A DNA stretch of 64,000 nt from Holophaga sp. Its GTDB lineage: Bacteria; Acidobacteriota; Holophagae; Holophagales; Holophagaceae. Below the pieces are notes generated by a model. That model saw only the letters and a list, made by a program, of their open reading frames with translations, ran no database searches and was not told the DNA's origin. Location of the stretch: contig JADKBC010000049.1 in assembly GCA_016715205.1 (NCBI GenBank), positions 248,001 through 312,000 of the forward strand, written 5' to 3'. Shown here piece after piece: positions 55,704 to 64,000 of this stretch. The position numbers and the translations under genes were made by a program. How positions within the stretch are numbered: position 1 is the first letter of the stretch; each line of letters opens with the position of its first letter.

Positions 55704-58694
55704 ATGACGACCAATCGACCCCGTGGATTCCTGGTGTTGCTGGCCCTCCTGCCAGCACTCTGGCTGACGAGTTGTTCCAAGAGCTCCACGCCTGGGCAAA
55801 CGGTGTCCTTCATCTCGGTTTCACCAACCCCGATCGCTCTGTTTACCGGGAAAACCCAGCAGATCACGGTCTCCGCCCATTACAGCGACGGCTCCGTCAA
55901 GGCTGTAACGTCCGGGGCTACCTTCACCGCCTCGGCTCCGGCCGTCGCCTCGGTGAGTGCTGCGGGCATGGTGACGGCGGTGGGTGTGGAAAGCGGTACC
56001 GGAACGGTTACGGCCGCCCTTGGTGACAAGACCGCCGACATGGTGATCAATGTGCTCTCGAATTCAGTGCCGGTGTTTGCGGAGAATTACGCCCACGGGG
56101 TGTCCTTCCTGCCCTTCGGCGGGTCAAACAACGCGCTCACCGTCGACACGGCTGAGCACCATTCCGGAAGCGCCTCGTTGCGCATTGCCGTTCCCGCTGC
56201 TGGCTATACCGGCGGGGCCCTGAATGCCGCCGCGCCGCAAAATCTCTCGCTCTATAACGCCGTGACCTTCTGGGCCAAGGCCAGCAAGGCCGCCACCCTC
56301 AATGTGACCGGGTTTGGCAATGACGCCATGGGCGGCGCTGGCTTTGCTGCGGAGTCGGCCGGCATCCCGCTGACCACCGCCTGGGTGAAACACATCATCC
56401 CCATTCCTGCCCTCGAGAAACTCACGGCCAACGTGGGCCTGTTCCACTTTGCCGAGGGGTCCGATGAAGGGGCCTACACCATTTGGCTGGATGACATTCA
56501 GTACGAGAACCTCACCAGCACAGACCTTGGTTCGGTGACTTCTGCGAGCGTGAACTGGGCGCCCTTTGATGTGGAAATTGGCAAGAGCCAGGCTCTCACG
56601 GCCACAGGCAGCGTTACCTACACCCTTCCCTCCGTGGTGCTGAGCAACGTGAGCCTGCGGTACTTTGCGCTAACCTCCAGCGCACCGGCCGTGGCGACGG
56701 TCACTGCCAATGGCCTCGTTTCTGGCGTATCCCTGGGCACCGCGAACCTCACCGCCCAGCTTGGGACCCTGAATATCCCTGGTGCCGGCGTGGTCACGGT
56801 CATCGCGCCCATCGTCCCCACCACAGCGCCACCACGGCCAACTGTGGCTGCAGACAAGGTTATTTCCCTGCTCTCCAAGGCCTACACGAATGTGGGCGTG
56901 GATACCTGGGGAACCAGCTGGAGCAACGATGGCGCCGGTGCCAACATGACGCCGCTTACCATCGGTGGCGATGATGTGAAGAAATACACCCAGCTGAAGT
57001 ACGTGGGAATCGAGTTCACCGGCTCGAACATGATCAACGCCAGCAGCATGACCTATCTTCACCTGGATATCTGGACACCCAACATCACTGACTTCCATGT
57101 GAAGCTTGTGGACTTCGGCGCCAATGGTGTCTACGACCAGAACGGTGACGACACGGCCGTCGAAGTGGCGGTGAATGCCACCACTACCCCTGCACTGACC
57201 GGGCTGAAACAGTGGGTGTCGCTGGATATTCCCATGGCGTCCTTCGCGGCCATGAACAAACAGCACCTTGCCCAGTTGCTCTTCGTGTCGACCACGCCCT
57301 ATGGCGCGGGCACCGTTTACGTCGACAACGTCTATTTCCACAATTCGGCGTACATTGATGCCACGCCGCCCACGTTGGCCATCACCGACAACGTGCCTGG
57401 GGATACGGCCGTTGGGGATGTCGCCTTCTCCTTCACCTTCAGCGAAGATATCGGCACAAGCTTCGATGAAACCAAGGTGACGGTCACGGGTGGATCCAAG
57501 GGCCTCTTCACCCAAGTGAATCCTTTGCTCTACACCTTGGTGGTCGCTCCCCCTGCCGCATCCACCGGCACGATCAATGTGAGCGTTGCCGCTGGGGCAT
57601 TCTCGGATCTTGCCAACAACGCCAGCACAACTGGTGCCAGTGGAAGCCAGGCCTTCGATACCAACCTGCCCACCGCGCCGGTGGCGGCACCCCCCCGACC
57701 GACGGCGGCTTCGGCCAATGTGATTTCCTTGCTCAGTGAGGCGTACACAAACCACACCGTTGACACCTGGCGCACCAACTGGGGAGAAGCTGCCGTTCTG
57801 GAAGAGGTGATGGTGGGTGCAGATCACGTCAAGAAATACTCCTCCCTGGATTTTGTGGGCATCACAACCGAAGCCAGCATGGTGGATGCCACTGCCATGG
57901 CCTTTGTGCACCTCGATGTCTGGACCCCGGATGCCACCGTATTCAAGCTGAAACTGGTGGATTTTGGCGCCAATGCAGCTTATGCCGGTGGCGACGATGT
58001 GGAACACGAATTGACCTTTGACAGCACCACCACGCCTGCCCTGGTCAAGGGGAGCTGGGTGAGCCTGGATATCCCGCTCACCGCCTTCACGAATCTGACC
58101 ACCCGGGCTCACTTAGCTCAATACGTCCTCTCGGCAGGCGGCGGCACGGTGTTCATCGACAACTTCTACTTCTACGGACCCACCTCTGCTCCCACCCGGC
58201 CAACCCTGGACGCCAGCACGGTCATTTCGCTCCTCAGCGACGCCTATACCAACCACACCGTGGACACCTGGCGCACGAGTTGGGGTGAAGCCACGCAACT
58301 GGATGAGGTGATGATCGGCGCCGATCATTTCAAAAAGTATTCAGTGGTGGACTTCGTCGGCATCTCCACTGAAAGCAGCATGGTGGATGCGACTTCGATG
58401 AACTACTTCCACCTCGATGTCTGGGTCTCCAACCCGATGGATACGTTCAAGGTGAAGCTGGTGGATTTTGGCGCCAACGCAGCCTATGGCGGCGGGGACG
58501 ATGTTGAACACGAGTTGGCTTTCAACGCCAGTTCGATACCAGCCTTGGGGAAGGGGACGTGGGTAAGCCTGGATCTGCCCTTGAGCAGCTTCACCAACCT
58601 GACCACCCGCGCCCACCTGGCACAGTATGTCCTCTCCGCGTCACCAACTCTGGTGGGCACGGTCTACGTTGGCAACGTTTACTTTCACCAGTAA
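55704..58694 (+). CDS. Surface lipoprotein with Ig-like and repeated glycan-binding-like modules
   Basis: 996 residues. Lipobox LTSC at residues 21-24, so it is lipid anchored. Modules: BIG2-like Ig (about 35-115), a jelly-roll, CBM-like module (118-275), a second BIG2-like Ig (280-372), module 1 (375-550), a SwmB-like Ig (552-655) and modules 2 (663-824) and 3 (829-996). The three modules share the pattern PxRPT...VISLLSxAYTN..VDTW...KLVDFGANAAY..DDVEHEL...WVSLDIPL..F..LTTRAHLAQYVLS...VYxDNxYFH. No catalytic residues are seen. Likely holds glucan at the surface, like SusE/F or SGBP proteins. Confidence 0.78.
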   Translation: MTTNRPRGFLVLLALLPALWLTSCSKSSTPGQTVSFISVSPTPIALFTGKTQQITVSAHYSDGSVKAVTSGATFTASAPAVASVSAAGMVTAVGVESGTGTVTAALGDKTADMVINVLSNSVPVFAENYAHGVSFLPFGGSNNALTVDTAEHHSGSASLRIAVPAAGYTGGALNAAAPQNLSLYNAVTFWAKASKAATLNVTGFGNDAMGGAGFAAESAGIPLTTAWVKHIIPIPALEKLTANVGLFHFAEGSDEGAYTIWLDDIQYENLTSTDLGSVTSASVNWAPFDVEIGKSQALTATGSVTYTLPSVVLSNVSLRYFALTSSAPAVATVTANGLVSGVSLGTANLTAQLGTLNIPGAGVVTVIAPIVPTTAPPRPTVAADKVISLLSKAYTNVGVDTWGTSWSNDGAGANMTPLTIGGDDVKKYTQLKYVGIEFTGSNMINASSMTYLHLDIWTPNITDFHVKLVDFGANGVYDQNGDDTAVEVAVNATTTPALTGLKQWVSLDIPMASFAAMNKQHLAQLLFVSTTPYGAGTVYVDNVYFHNSAYIDATPPTLAITDNVPGDTAVGDVAFSFTFSEDIGTSFDETKVTVTGGSKGLFTQVNPLLYTLVVAPPAASTGTINVSVAAGAFSDLANNASTTGASGSQAFDTNLPTAPVAAPPRPTAASANVISLLSEAYTNHTVDTWRTNWGEAAVLEEVMVGADHVKKYSSLDFVGITTEASMVDATAMAFVHLDVWTPDATVFKLKLVDFGANAAYAGGDDVEHELTFDSTTTPALVKGSWVSLDIPLTAFTNLTTRAHLAQYVLSAGGGTVFIDNFYFYGPTSAPTRPTLDASTVISLLSDAYTNHTVDTWRTSWGEATQLDEVMIGADHFKKYSVVDFVGISTESSMVDATSMNYFHLDVWVSNPMDTFKVKLVDFGANAAYGGGDDVEHELAFNASSIPALGKGTWVSLDLPLSSFTNLTTRAHLAQYVLSASPTLVGTVYVGNVYFHQ
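57690..58691 (+). repeat. Tandem duplication of the C-terminal module
   Basis: Modules 2 and 3 of the lipoprotein (57690-58176 and 58189-58691) are alike at both DNA and protein level, including ACCAACCACACCG-TGGACACCTGGCGCAC runs and identical TTRAHLAQYVLS. Module 1 (56826-57353) is more diverged and has a loop insertion. Confidence 0.75.
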
Positions 58695-58832
58695 ACGCCC
58701 GGGTAATTTGTCCTGGTGGCCCATTCTCCCTGGTCCACAGTGCATGGTTGATTTGCAAGCAAGCGTCGCGAAGATCGTTTTTCAATTGCTCGTTCAGAGT
58801 CTCTGGGCCCTGGACATCATTCGGAGGAAGTC

Positions 58833-59600
58833 ATGATTGGGGCAAACCGCTTGGTTCGATGGGGTCTGGTTGCGTGCCTTGGCGCATCGCTCAGCCCTCT
58901 CCAATCCCAGGACACGGGCTTTTCCAAGGAGATCAAGTTCCGCCTTGGGTATACCCCAAGCCCCAAGGATCACCTCCGAGGGCCCTATACGGGATTCGGG
59001 TTGAACCTCGGCTACGGCATTGGGGTAGGCAGGGTGGCGCTCGAACTGGGCTATTTCTATAAAACGGGTGATAACTACATCACCCAACCGGATGCTACCC
59101 GATTGCCCGTCGGGCAATTGCCGATGAACACGGCGAAATCCGTTGAAGACAAGCGCAATGAGCTCTCGGGATTTGCGGCTCGCGTGTCGTTCAGTCGAGC
59201 CCTCATGGCCGATTGGCGCTGGCAGGCTGGCCTGCAGATGGGCACCAAATTCAAACACCAGTATGTGGGCGATGCCCAAAGCACACCCTGGGATGCTGCT
59301 GCTGGAACCGCCGCCTGGCGCGATTTCTACCTGGGCGTGCCGGAGCAGGGTGGCCTGAACCCAAGCCTGTACGGCGGGGTGATCTGGAAGGTCGACAAGG
59401 ATTCAAGTCTGGAATTGAACGTGGTGCTCCTGAACTACAAGGCCATCGAATATCACCACTACGTGGGCACAGGCACTGTCTATGACACAGGCGATCCCGG
59501 CCGACGATCTTCCGCCAGCACGAGCTTTCCACTGGATTCCTTGGAGAAGCACAGTCGCATCGTGCCCCACGCCGAAATCGCCTATGTGTTCCATTTCTAG
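58833..59600 (+). CDS. Outer-membrane beta-barrel protein
   Basis: 255 residues, GGAGGAAG upstream. Signal peptide (LVACLGASLSPLQSQ), then alternating amphipathic strands (FRLGYTPSPKDHLRGPYTGFGLNLGYGIGVGRVALELGYFY) ending in EIAYVFHF with terminal Phe. It lies between the lipoprotein and the TonB-dependent receptor and may act as a pore or accessory barrel for glucan products; family not recognised. Confidence 0.72.
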   Translation: MIGANRLVRWGLVACLGASLSPLQSQDTGFSKEIKFRLGYTPSPKDHLRGPYTGFGLNLGYGIGVGRVALELGYFYKTGDNYITQPDATRLPVGQLPMNTAKSVEDKRNELSGFAARVSFSRALMADWRWQAGLQMGTKFKHQYVGDAQSTPWDAAAGTAAWRDFYLGVPEQGGLNPSLYGGVIWKVDKDSSLELNVVLLNYKAIEYHHYVGTGTVYDTGDPGRRSSASTSFPLDSLEKHSRIVPHAEIAYVFHF

Positions 59601-59630
59601 GCCCACCGCCCCGAATCGTGGAGAAAGACC

Positions 59631-62600
59631 ATGAATATGCGCAACGCACTCCCACTTTCTGCCATTGCCATGATGCTTGCTGGCGGGATAACCCTGACGG
59701 CGCAGACCACTACTGGTGCCTTGCGCGGCCAAGTGACCGATGACGCCGGCAAGCCCATCGCGGAGGCAAGAATCTCCCTGGAGAGTCCTGCTCTGTTTCA
59801 GACCCGGGTATTCACCACGGATGCCAATGGTGAATACCGCGCCCTCCTGCTTCCGGTGGGCAACTACACCATCAAAGTGAGTGCTCCAGGAAAACTGGGG
59901 AAGACCGCCACCAATGTTCGGGTGGGCGTGGGTTCCAATCTTTCCTTCCCCTTCACCCTCAAGAGCACGGCCGTGGCCAGTGCCATTGTCGAAGTGACCG
60001 CCAATTCCGTGGCCGAATCCAAATCGAGTGATAAAACTGCAGTGAATTATTCGGGCGAGATGTTACTGAAATTGCCGGTCTCGCTGCAAGGATTCGACGC
60101 CATCACCAACATCGCCCCTGGCATCGCGGGCTACGGCACCGACGCGAGGGTTCGCGGCTCGGATACGAATCAGATCCTGTACAGCATTGACGGGATCAAC
60201 GTGAAGAATGACACCGGCAAGAGCACCACCCTGTATTCCCCGCTGCCCGATTCAATCGAAGATGTGCAAGTCGTGGTCTCGGGCCTAAACGCGCGCAACG
60301 GGCTCGTCAGCGGCGGCCAGGTGAATATGGTCACCAAGAGTGGCTCCAACACCTTCGAAGGCACCATCCGTTCCAACATGTCGCGACCATCCCTCGCGTC
60401 CGATTTTTATCAAACCAACCCGAACAACAATACGAACCTGCTGCGGGAAGATCTCACCCACACCACCGACATCACCTTCAGCGGCCCTATTATCAAGGAC
60501 CGCCTGTGGTTCACTCTCGGCACGCGCTTGCAGCCCTCCGAGGCCAAGTTGGGCCTGTTGGGCTACACCGTGGTGGGCCTGCAAAAGGGGCAGGATGGTT
60601 CCTTGACCACCATTCCCTGGAATCAGGTCAAGACCATGCTTCGGCCCATGTCCACCTACGGCCTGAATCCCGGTGTGGATGGTGTGGTCAAGGATGGGCC
60701 CGGGGGAGCCTACGCAATGAATACCGAACAGGCAGGCACCCAGCTCAGTTCCTCGACGCGGTTTTATAAGTACGAAGGCAAGCTGACCGGCATGATCACG
60801 GAAAACCACTCCTTGAGCCTCACGATGCTCTACCAGGAGCGCACCGAGGGCAATGTCCAGGGGCAAAAGAATTCAGACCCCTGGGAAGGGAACATCCTGC
60901 GTGGCATCGGGGATATGACCTCGGAAACCAGTGCCTACACGCTGTCCTGGAACGGCGTGTTGGCCAAAAACTGGACCATTGAAGCCCGCACGTCGTACGC
61001 TGCCACTCGGTTAAACGATGTGAAGAACCCGAACCCAGGGGTGGCCGTGGCGGGGTACTTTGCCAGCCCGAATCCCAACCTCAAGCTTCGCGGTGAAACG
61101 GGTCCCCATTCCTGGCTGGGCTCCCCGGAATCCTATGACTACGGTCCGTTGCTCACCAACATGTCCACCTACATCAATCCTGAAAAGACAGGGAACCAGA
61201 CCTACACGGTGAACGCCAAGACCTTCCAGGAATTCCATGGCACCCATGAAATCGATATGGGCGGTGAAAAGGTCACCACGCTCTACAATTTTGGTCGCAC
61301 CAAAGCCGGGAACCGTGGGGTCTTCACGGGTGGATGGTACCTGGATGCTTCCTCGGGCCAGTATCTTTATCCCGTCTTCCGCCGGGGCGCCCCTGGCACG
61401 AATCCCACGGAAATTCTCCAGCTTGGCCCCGGTGAAAACCCTGTGGGTAACGGCTGGACGGATTGGGGCACAAACACCTTGGGTACGCAGGCTCCTTTTC
61501 TCCACTGGGAAGCGATTCGCGGCCCCAGTGCCCATATGGAGCGCTTCTTTGATGATCCCGGCGATTCCCAGAACAGCACCACCTCGGTGTGGGTGAACGA
61601 TAACTGGACGGTGAATTCCAAGCTGAATGTCATGGTGGGAGCTCGCTTCAACAAGCTGGTGATGCAGGACCAGGGCGGTCACCAGCTGAATGACATGAAT
61701 ATCTTTGAGCCACGCCTCCTGGTGAAGTTCAACCCCGATGGCAATAACAAGGAGGTTTATTCCTTCTCTGCGGCCAAGCTGGCCTCCGCCTATTCCGATG
61801 GTGTGTCGAACGCCTTCCGGGGCAACGCGTGGGAAGTACGGACGGTGCACCTCTGGAGTGGCATGGGCTTGGCCACGTCGCAGCCAGGGTTTGATACGGC
61901 TGCCGCCGGTTCCGATACACCGGTGGGAACCTACAACGGCTACACCTACACTGGCCAGAACATGCACGGTGTGCGCTGGGTGGACTACACCACGCTCACG
62001 GACCCCGCCAACTACGGGCCCGCCTACGACATGCTGGATGCCCGCCAGACCTATCTCTCTAAGGGCCTTCGCACGCCCTATGCGGTGGAGTTCAGCCTCG
62101 GTTACCAGCGGAATTACGACTCGGGCTATTTCAAGCTCAACGCCACCCGTCGCAACTACAAGGACAATATCATTGGTTCCATCCACGACTATGGAATGGC
62201 TTCCATGGTTCACATGGTGAGCCCTGCTCCTGGCGATCCCCTTCGCATCTGGAAGCAGGCCACGGTGTGGCGCAATTCCGAATTCGATCGTGTTTACACC
62301 GCCCTGGAAATGAATTTCCAGAAACAGCTATCCGCCCGGTGGAGCGTGATGGGTTCCTTCACCTGGGATAAGTCCACGGGCACGAATGATCTGGACTACT
62401 ACAACTACAAATCCCTGCGGGAAAAGTTATTGACGCCCGAGCAGCAGAACGCCGCCGTGGGACATGGGGTGCTCAGTCGCAACCAGATCGCCCATCTCTT
62501 CCTGACCTACACCGTCCCCGTTGGTGCCGGAAACGTATCCTTCTCGCTGAAAGCGGATACCTGGCAGGGTGGCGTTATTACGCCCCAGGGCTGGACCGAT

Positions 62601-63056
62601 TACCGAAGCCTGCCCGGCTTCGCGGCGCTTCAGTTGCCCAGCACCATTGGAGGCGAGCGGGTCATCGACATCGACCAGCGCACCGGCAACTGGCAGACCT
62701 ACTTCCCCACCTACGCGGGCGACATGGGCGCCTTCAAGAGCGGTGTGGACTACTACCAGATCGGCGCCAAGATCCAGTGGGATGTGCCCATCGGTATCGG
62801 CAAGGCACGGCTGATTGGCTATGTGGCGATCGATAACCTCTTCAACCACATGATCGTGACCAATGTCTACGGCTACTTCTCCGGCGATTCTCCCAACCAG
62901 ACCAATAATGTCTCGCCGGGTGGCCTCTTTGCTTTGTTCAACGGGGGCCGAACCTACGGCCAGACACCCGGAGACCCCGGCGCAAAGTATGGCGATTACA
63001 ACCTTGGCTATGGTGGTCGCAAAGTCAGCGATTTCAGCATCGGTTTCAAGTTCTAA
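59631..63056 (+). CDS. TonB-dependent receptor with carboxypeptidase-regulatory-like domain (Oar-like)
   Basis: 1141 residues, ATG after GGAG. Signal peptide (SAIAMMLAGGITLTAQ). Residues 25-110 are the CarboxypepD_reg domain (GALRGQVTDDAGKPIAEARISLES, then YRALLLPVGNYTIKVSAPGK). The plug follows (YSIDGINVKND, LPDSIEDVQVVVSGLNARNGLVSGGQVNMVTKSGSNTFEG). The rest is a 22-strand-sized barrel ending DFSIGFKF. This Oar-type is the main TonB receptor class in Acidobacteriota. Likely imports oligosaccharides from the surface-cut glucan. Confidence 0.93.
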   Translation: MNMRNALPLSAIAMMLAGGITLTAQTTTGALRGQVTDDAGKPIAEARISLESPALFQTRVFTTDANGEYRALLLPVGNYTIKVSAPGKLGKTATNVRVGVGSNLSFPFTLKSTAVASAIVEVTANSVAESKSSDKTAVNYSGEMLLKLPVSLQGFDAITNIAPGIAGYGTDARVRGSDTNQILYSIDGINVKNDTGKSTTLYSPLPDSIEDVQVVVSGLNARNGLVSGGQVNMVTKSGSNTFEGTIRSNMSRPSLASDFYQTNPNNNTNLLREDLTHTTDITFSGPIIKDRLWFTLGTRLQPSEAKLGLLGYTVVGLQKGQDGSLTTIPWNQVKTMLRPMSTYGLNPGVDGVVKDGPGGAYAMNTEQAGTQLSSSTRFYKYEGKLTGMITENHSLSLTMLYQERTEGNVQGQKNSDPWEGNILRGIGDMTSETSAYTLSWNGVLAKNWTIEARTSYAATRLNDVKNPNPGVAVAGYFASPNPNLKLRGETGPHSWLGSPESYDYGPLLTNMSTYINPEKTGNQTYTVNAKTFQEFHGTHEIDMGGEKVTTLYNFGRTKAGNRGVFTGGWYLDASSGQYLYPVFRRGAPGTNPTEILQLGPGENPVGNGWTDWGTNTLGTQAPFLHWEAIRGPSAHMERFFDDPGDSQNSTTSVWVNDNWTVNSKLNVMVGARFNKLVMQDQGGHQLNDMNIFEPRLLVKFNPDGNNKEVYSFSAAKLASAYSDGVSNAFRGNAWEVRTVHLWSGMGLATSQPGFDTAAAGSDTPVGTYNGYTYTGQNMHGVRWVDYTTLTDPANYGPAYDMLDARQTYLSKGLRTPYAVEFSLGYQRNYDSGYFKLNATRRNYKDNIIGSIHDYGMASMVHMVSPAPGDPLRIWKQATVWRNSEFDRVYTALEMNFQKQLSARWSVMGSFTWDKSTGTNDLDYYNYKSLREKLLTPEQQNAAVGHGVLSRNQIAHLFLTYTVPVGAGNVSFSLKADTWQGGVITPQGWTDYRSLPGFAALQLPSTIGGERVIDIDQRTGNWQTYFPTYAGDMGAFKSGVDYYQIGAKIQWDVPIGIGKARLIGYVAIDNLFNHMIVTNVYGYFSGDSPNQTNNVSPGGLFALFNGGRTYGQTPGDPGAKYGDYNLGYGGRKVSDFSIGFKF

Positions 63057-63080
63057 GCACACAGAGCGAAGGAGAATTAC

Positions 63081-63668
63081 ATGAACATCTTCCGAACACT
63101 CCTCCTCGGCATGTTGGCTTTGCCCTTGGCCGCCCAATCCACGGGCTTCAGCGCCGGTGGTGCCGTTATTCTCGGGTTGGATAGCTACAAGAAAGCCGTG
63201 AACAATACGACTGGCCTTCATCTGAATGCTGGCTGGGACACTACCGTATACAAGACAGGCATTCCCGCCCGCCTTAGCCTTGGGGTCGGCTTCATGCCCG
63301 GCAAGGAAATCAATGGTCTCAAGACCTCCATGATGCTTTATCAGCTTTCGGGAGATCTCTTGATTGCCACCAACACCGAGGGCCTCCGGGGAGTGGTTGG
63401 GCTTTCCCTGAACAAATACACGGCGAGTTTTTCCGGCCAGGAAAGCACGGCCGCCTTCGATGCGGATCACCATTTTCCCTTCCACGATGTGGATGGCCTC
63501 AAAGGAGGTGTCCGCTTGGGGTTTGAATACAGCATTTCCAAGCGATGGCTCGGAGAAATGATCTTCCAGACCACCGAGCTCGCCGGGCGGCAGCGGAACG
63601 ATACCTTGATTCGTAAGGGCGCCATCAACCCTGGGTGGCTCCAGTTCGGCGTTCGATACAAATTCTGA
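63081..63668 (+). CDS. Small outer-membrane beta-barrel protein
   Basis: 195 residues, AGGAG before the ATG. Signal peptide (LLLGMLALPLAAQS), then eight or so amphipathic strands ending LQFGVRYKF. Resembles small barrels found next to Oar-like receptors in this phylum; function unknown. Cotranscribed with the receptor, 24 bases apart. Confidence 0.75.
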   Translation: MNIFRTLLLGMLALPLAAQSTGFSAGGAVILGLDSYKKAVNNTTGLHLNAGWDTTVYKTGIPARLSLGVGFMPGKEINGLKTSMMLYQLSGDLLIATNTEGLRGVVGLSLNKYTASFSGQESTAAFDADHHFPFHDVDGLKGGVRLGFEYSISKRWLGEMIFQTTELAGRQRNDTLIRKGAINPGWLQFGVRYKF

Positions 63669-63709
63669 GTTGCACCCAATTTTCTGGTCGTGATCAAAGG
63701 ATGGGAACG

Positions 63710-64000
63710 TGAGTGATGTGACAGGTAGTGCTCAAATAGGGGAACCATCACTCAGCGAAGGCAAGCTCTCCTTTGGGGAAAAGGTCGGCTATTCCCTTGG
63801 GGATGCCGCTTCCAATTTCTACTGGAAGACCTTCGAATTCTTCATCATCTTCTTCTACACGGATGTCTTTGGGATTTCCGCAGGCGCGGTGGGGACCATG
63901 ATGCTGGTCACCCGGGTGCTGGATGCGGTGGCGGACCCCATCATGGGTACCCTCGCCGACCGCACCAAAACCAGGTGGGGGCATTTCCGCCCTTACGTCC
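63710..64000 (+). CDS. GPH/MFS sugar:cation symporter (3' end outside window)
   Basis: 97 codons from a GTG at 63710 (AGGA upstream), cut by the window edge. SFGEKVGYSLGDAASNFYWKTFEFFIIFFYTDVFGI, then VLDAVADPIMGTLADRTKTRWGHFRPYV is the N-terminal signature of glycoside-pentoside-hexuronide (MelB-type) transporters; the DAVADPIMG and RTKTRWGHFRP motifs are classical. Would carry the sugar across the inner membrane, completing the glucan pathway. Confidence 0.93.

Noticed and set aside
55411..55799. Small open frames in the XylR upstream gap
   Set aside because: No ribosome sites and no protein-like composition; they overlap the start of the lipoprotein on the other strand.

Overview
The window is a G+C-rich bacterial chromosome segment packed with mostly short-spaced genes. 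The gene set suggests an Acidobacteriota bacterium, most plausibly of the Holophagaceae/Geothrix type. It includes a tricorn-type protease, a carboxypeptidase-regulatory-domain (Oar-like) TonB-dependent receptor, PIG-L and sodium:solute symporter operons, and secreted metalloproteases with beta-barrel tails. This taxonomic guess is inference from gene content and was not tested by search.

Layout. 1-6.9 kb: a 5'-truncated SsnA-like aminohydrolase, an RpiR regulator, a tricorn protease and small unknown proteins. 7-10.3 kb: tRNA-Arg(CCG), then an operon (ApbE flavinyltransferase, outer-membrane porin, FMN-binding protein, four-helix membrane protein) behind a Fur-like palindrome; it reads as a flavin-based extracytosolic electron-transfer module. 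10.3-14.1 kb: a metalloprotease/beta-barrel fusion and a membrane metallophosphoesterase. 14.2-17.8 kb: a 3.5 kb island bounded by a duplicated tRNA-Glu 3' end, with a cupin/DUF418 gene pair, an arginine decarboxylase fragment and a short repeat family. 17.9-21.1 kb: a BI-1-like protein, an HD hydrolase, DUF1028, and a hemerythrin/STAS pair. 21.3-30.8 kb: recC-recB-recD with two small upstream genes. 30.9-45.5 kb: housekeeping and transport genes, including an SPFH pair, an APC permease, an SSS symporter with a tiny partner protein, a PIG-L protein, CvfB, RapA and an Rrf2 regulator. 45.6-47.8 kb: cysteine/methionine enzymes. 47.8-49.6 kb: DNA polymerase IV and a secreted phosphatase-like protein.

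49.7-64 kb looks like a beta-glucan utilisation locus. GH30, GH2-like and GH16 secreted enzymes and a XylR-type regulator lie on one strand. On the other strand are a multidomain lipoprotein with three related glycan-binding-like modules, two small outer-membrane barrels, a TonB-dependent receptor and the start of a GPH-type sugar:cation symporter. Together they could bind and cut glucan at the surface, import the products and sense them.

At least four reading frames (tricorn, recB, the Cys/Met PLP enzyme, the GH2-like enzyme) and probably a fifth (dinB) are broken by a single-base change in a G/C run. The shared pattern points to base-calling errors more than to real pseudogenes, so those genes are annotated across the break.
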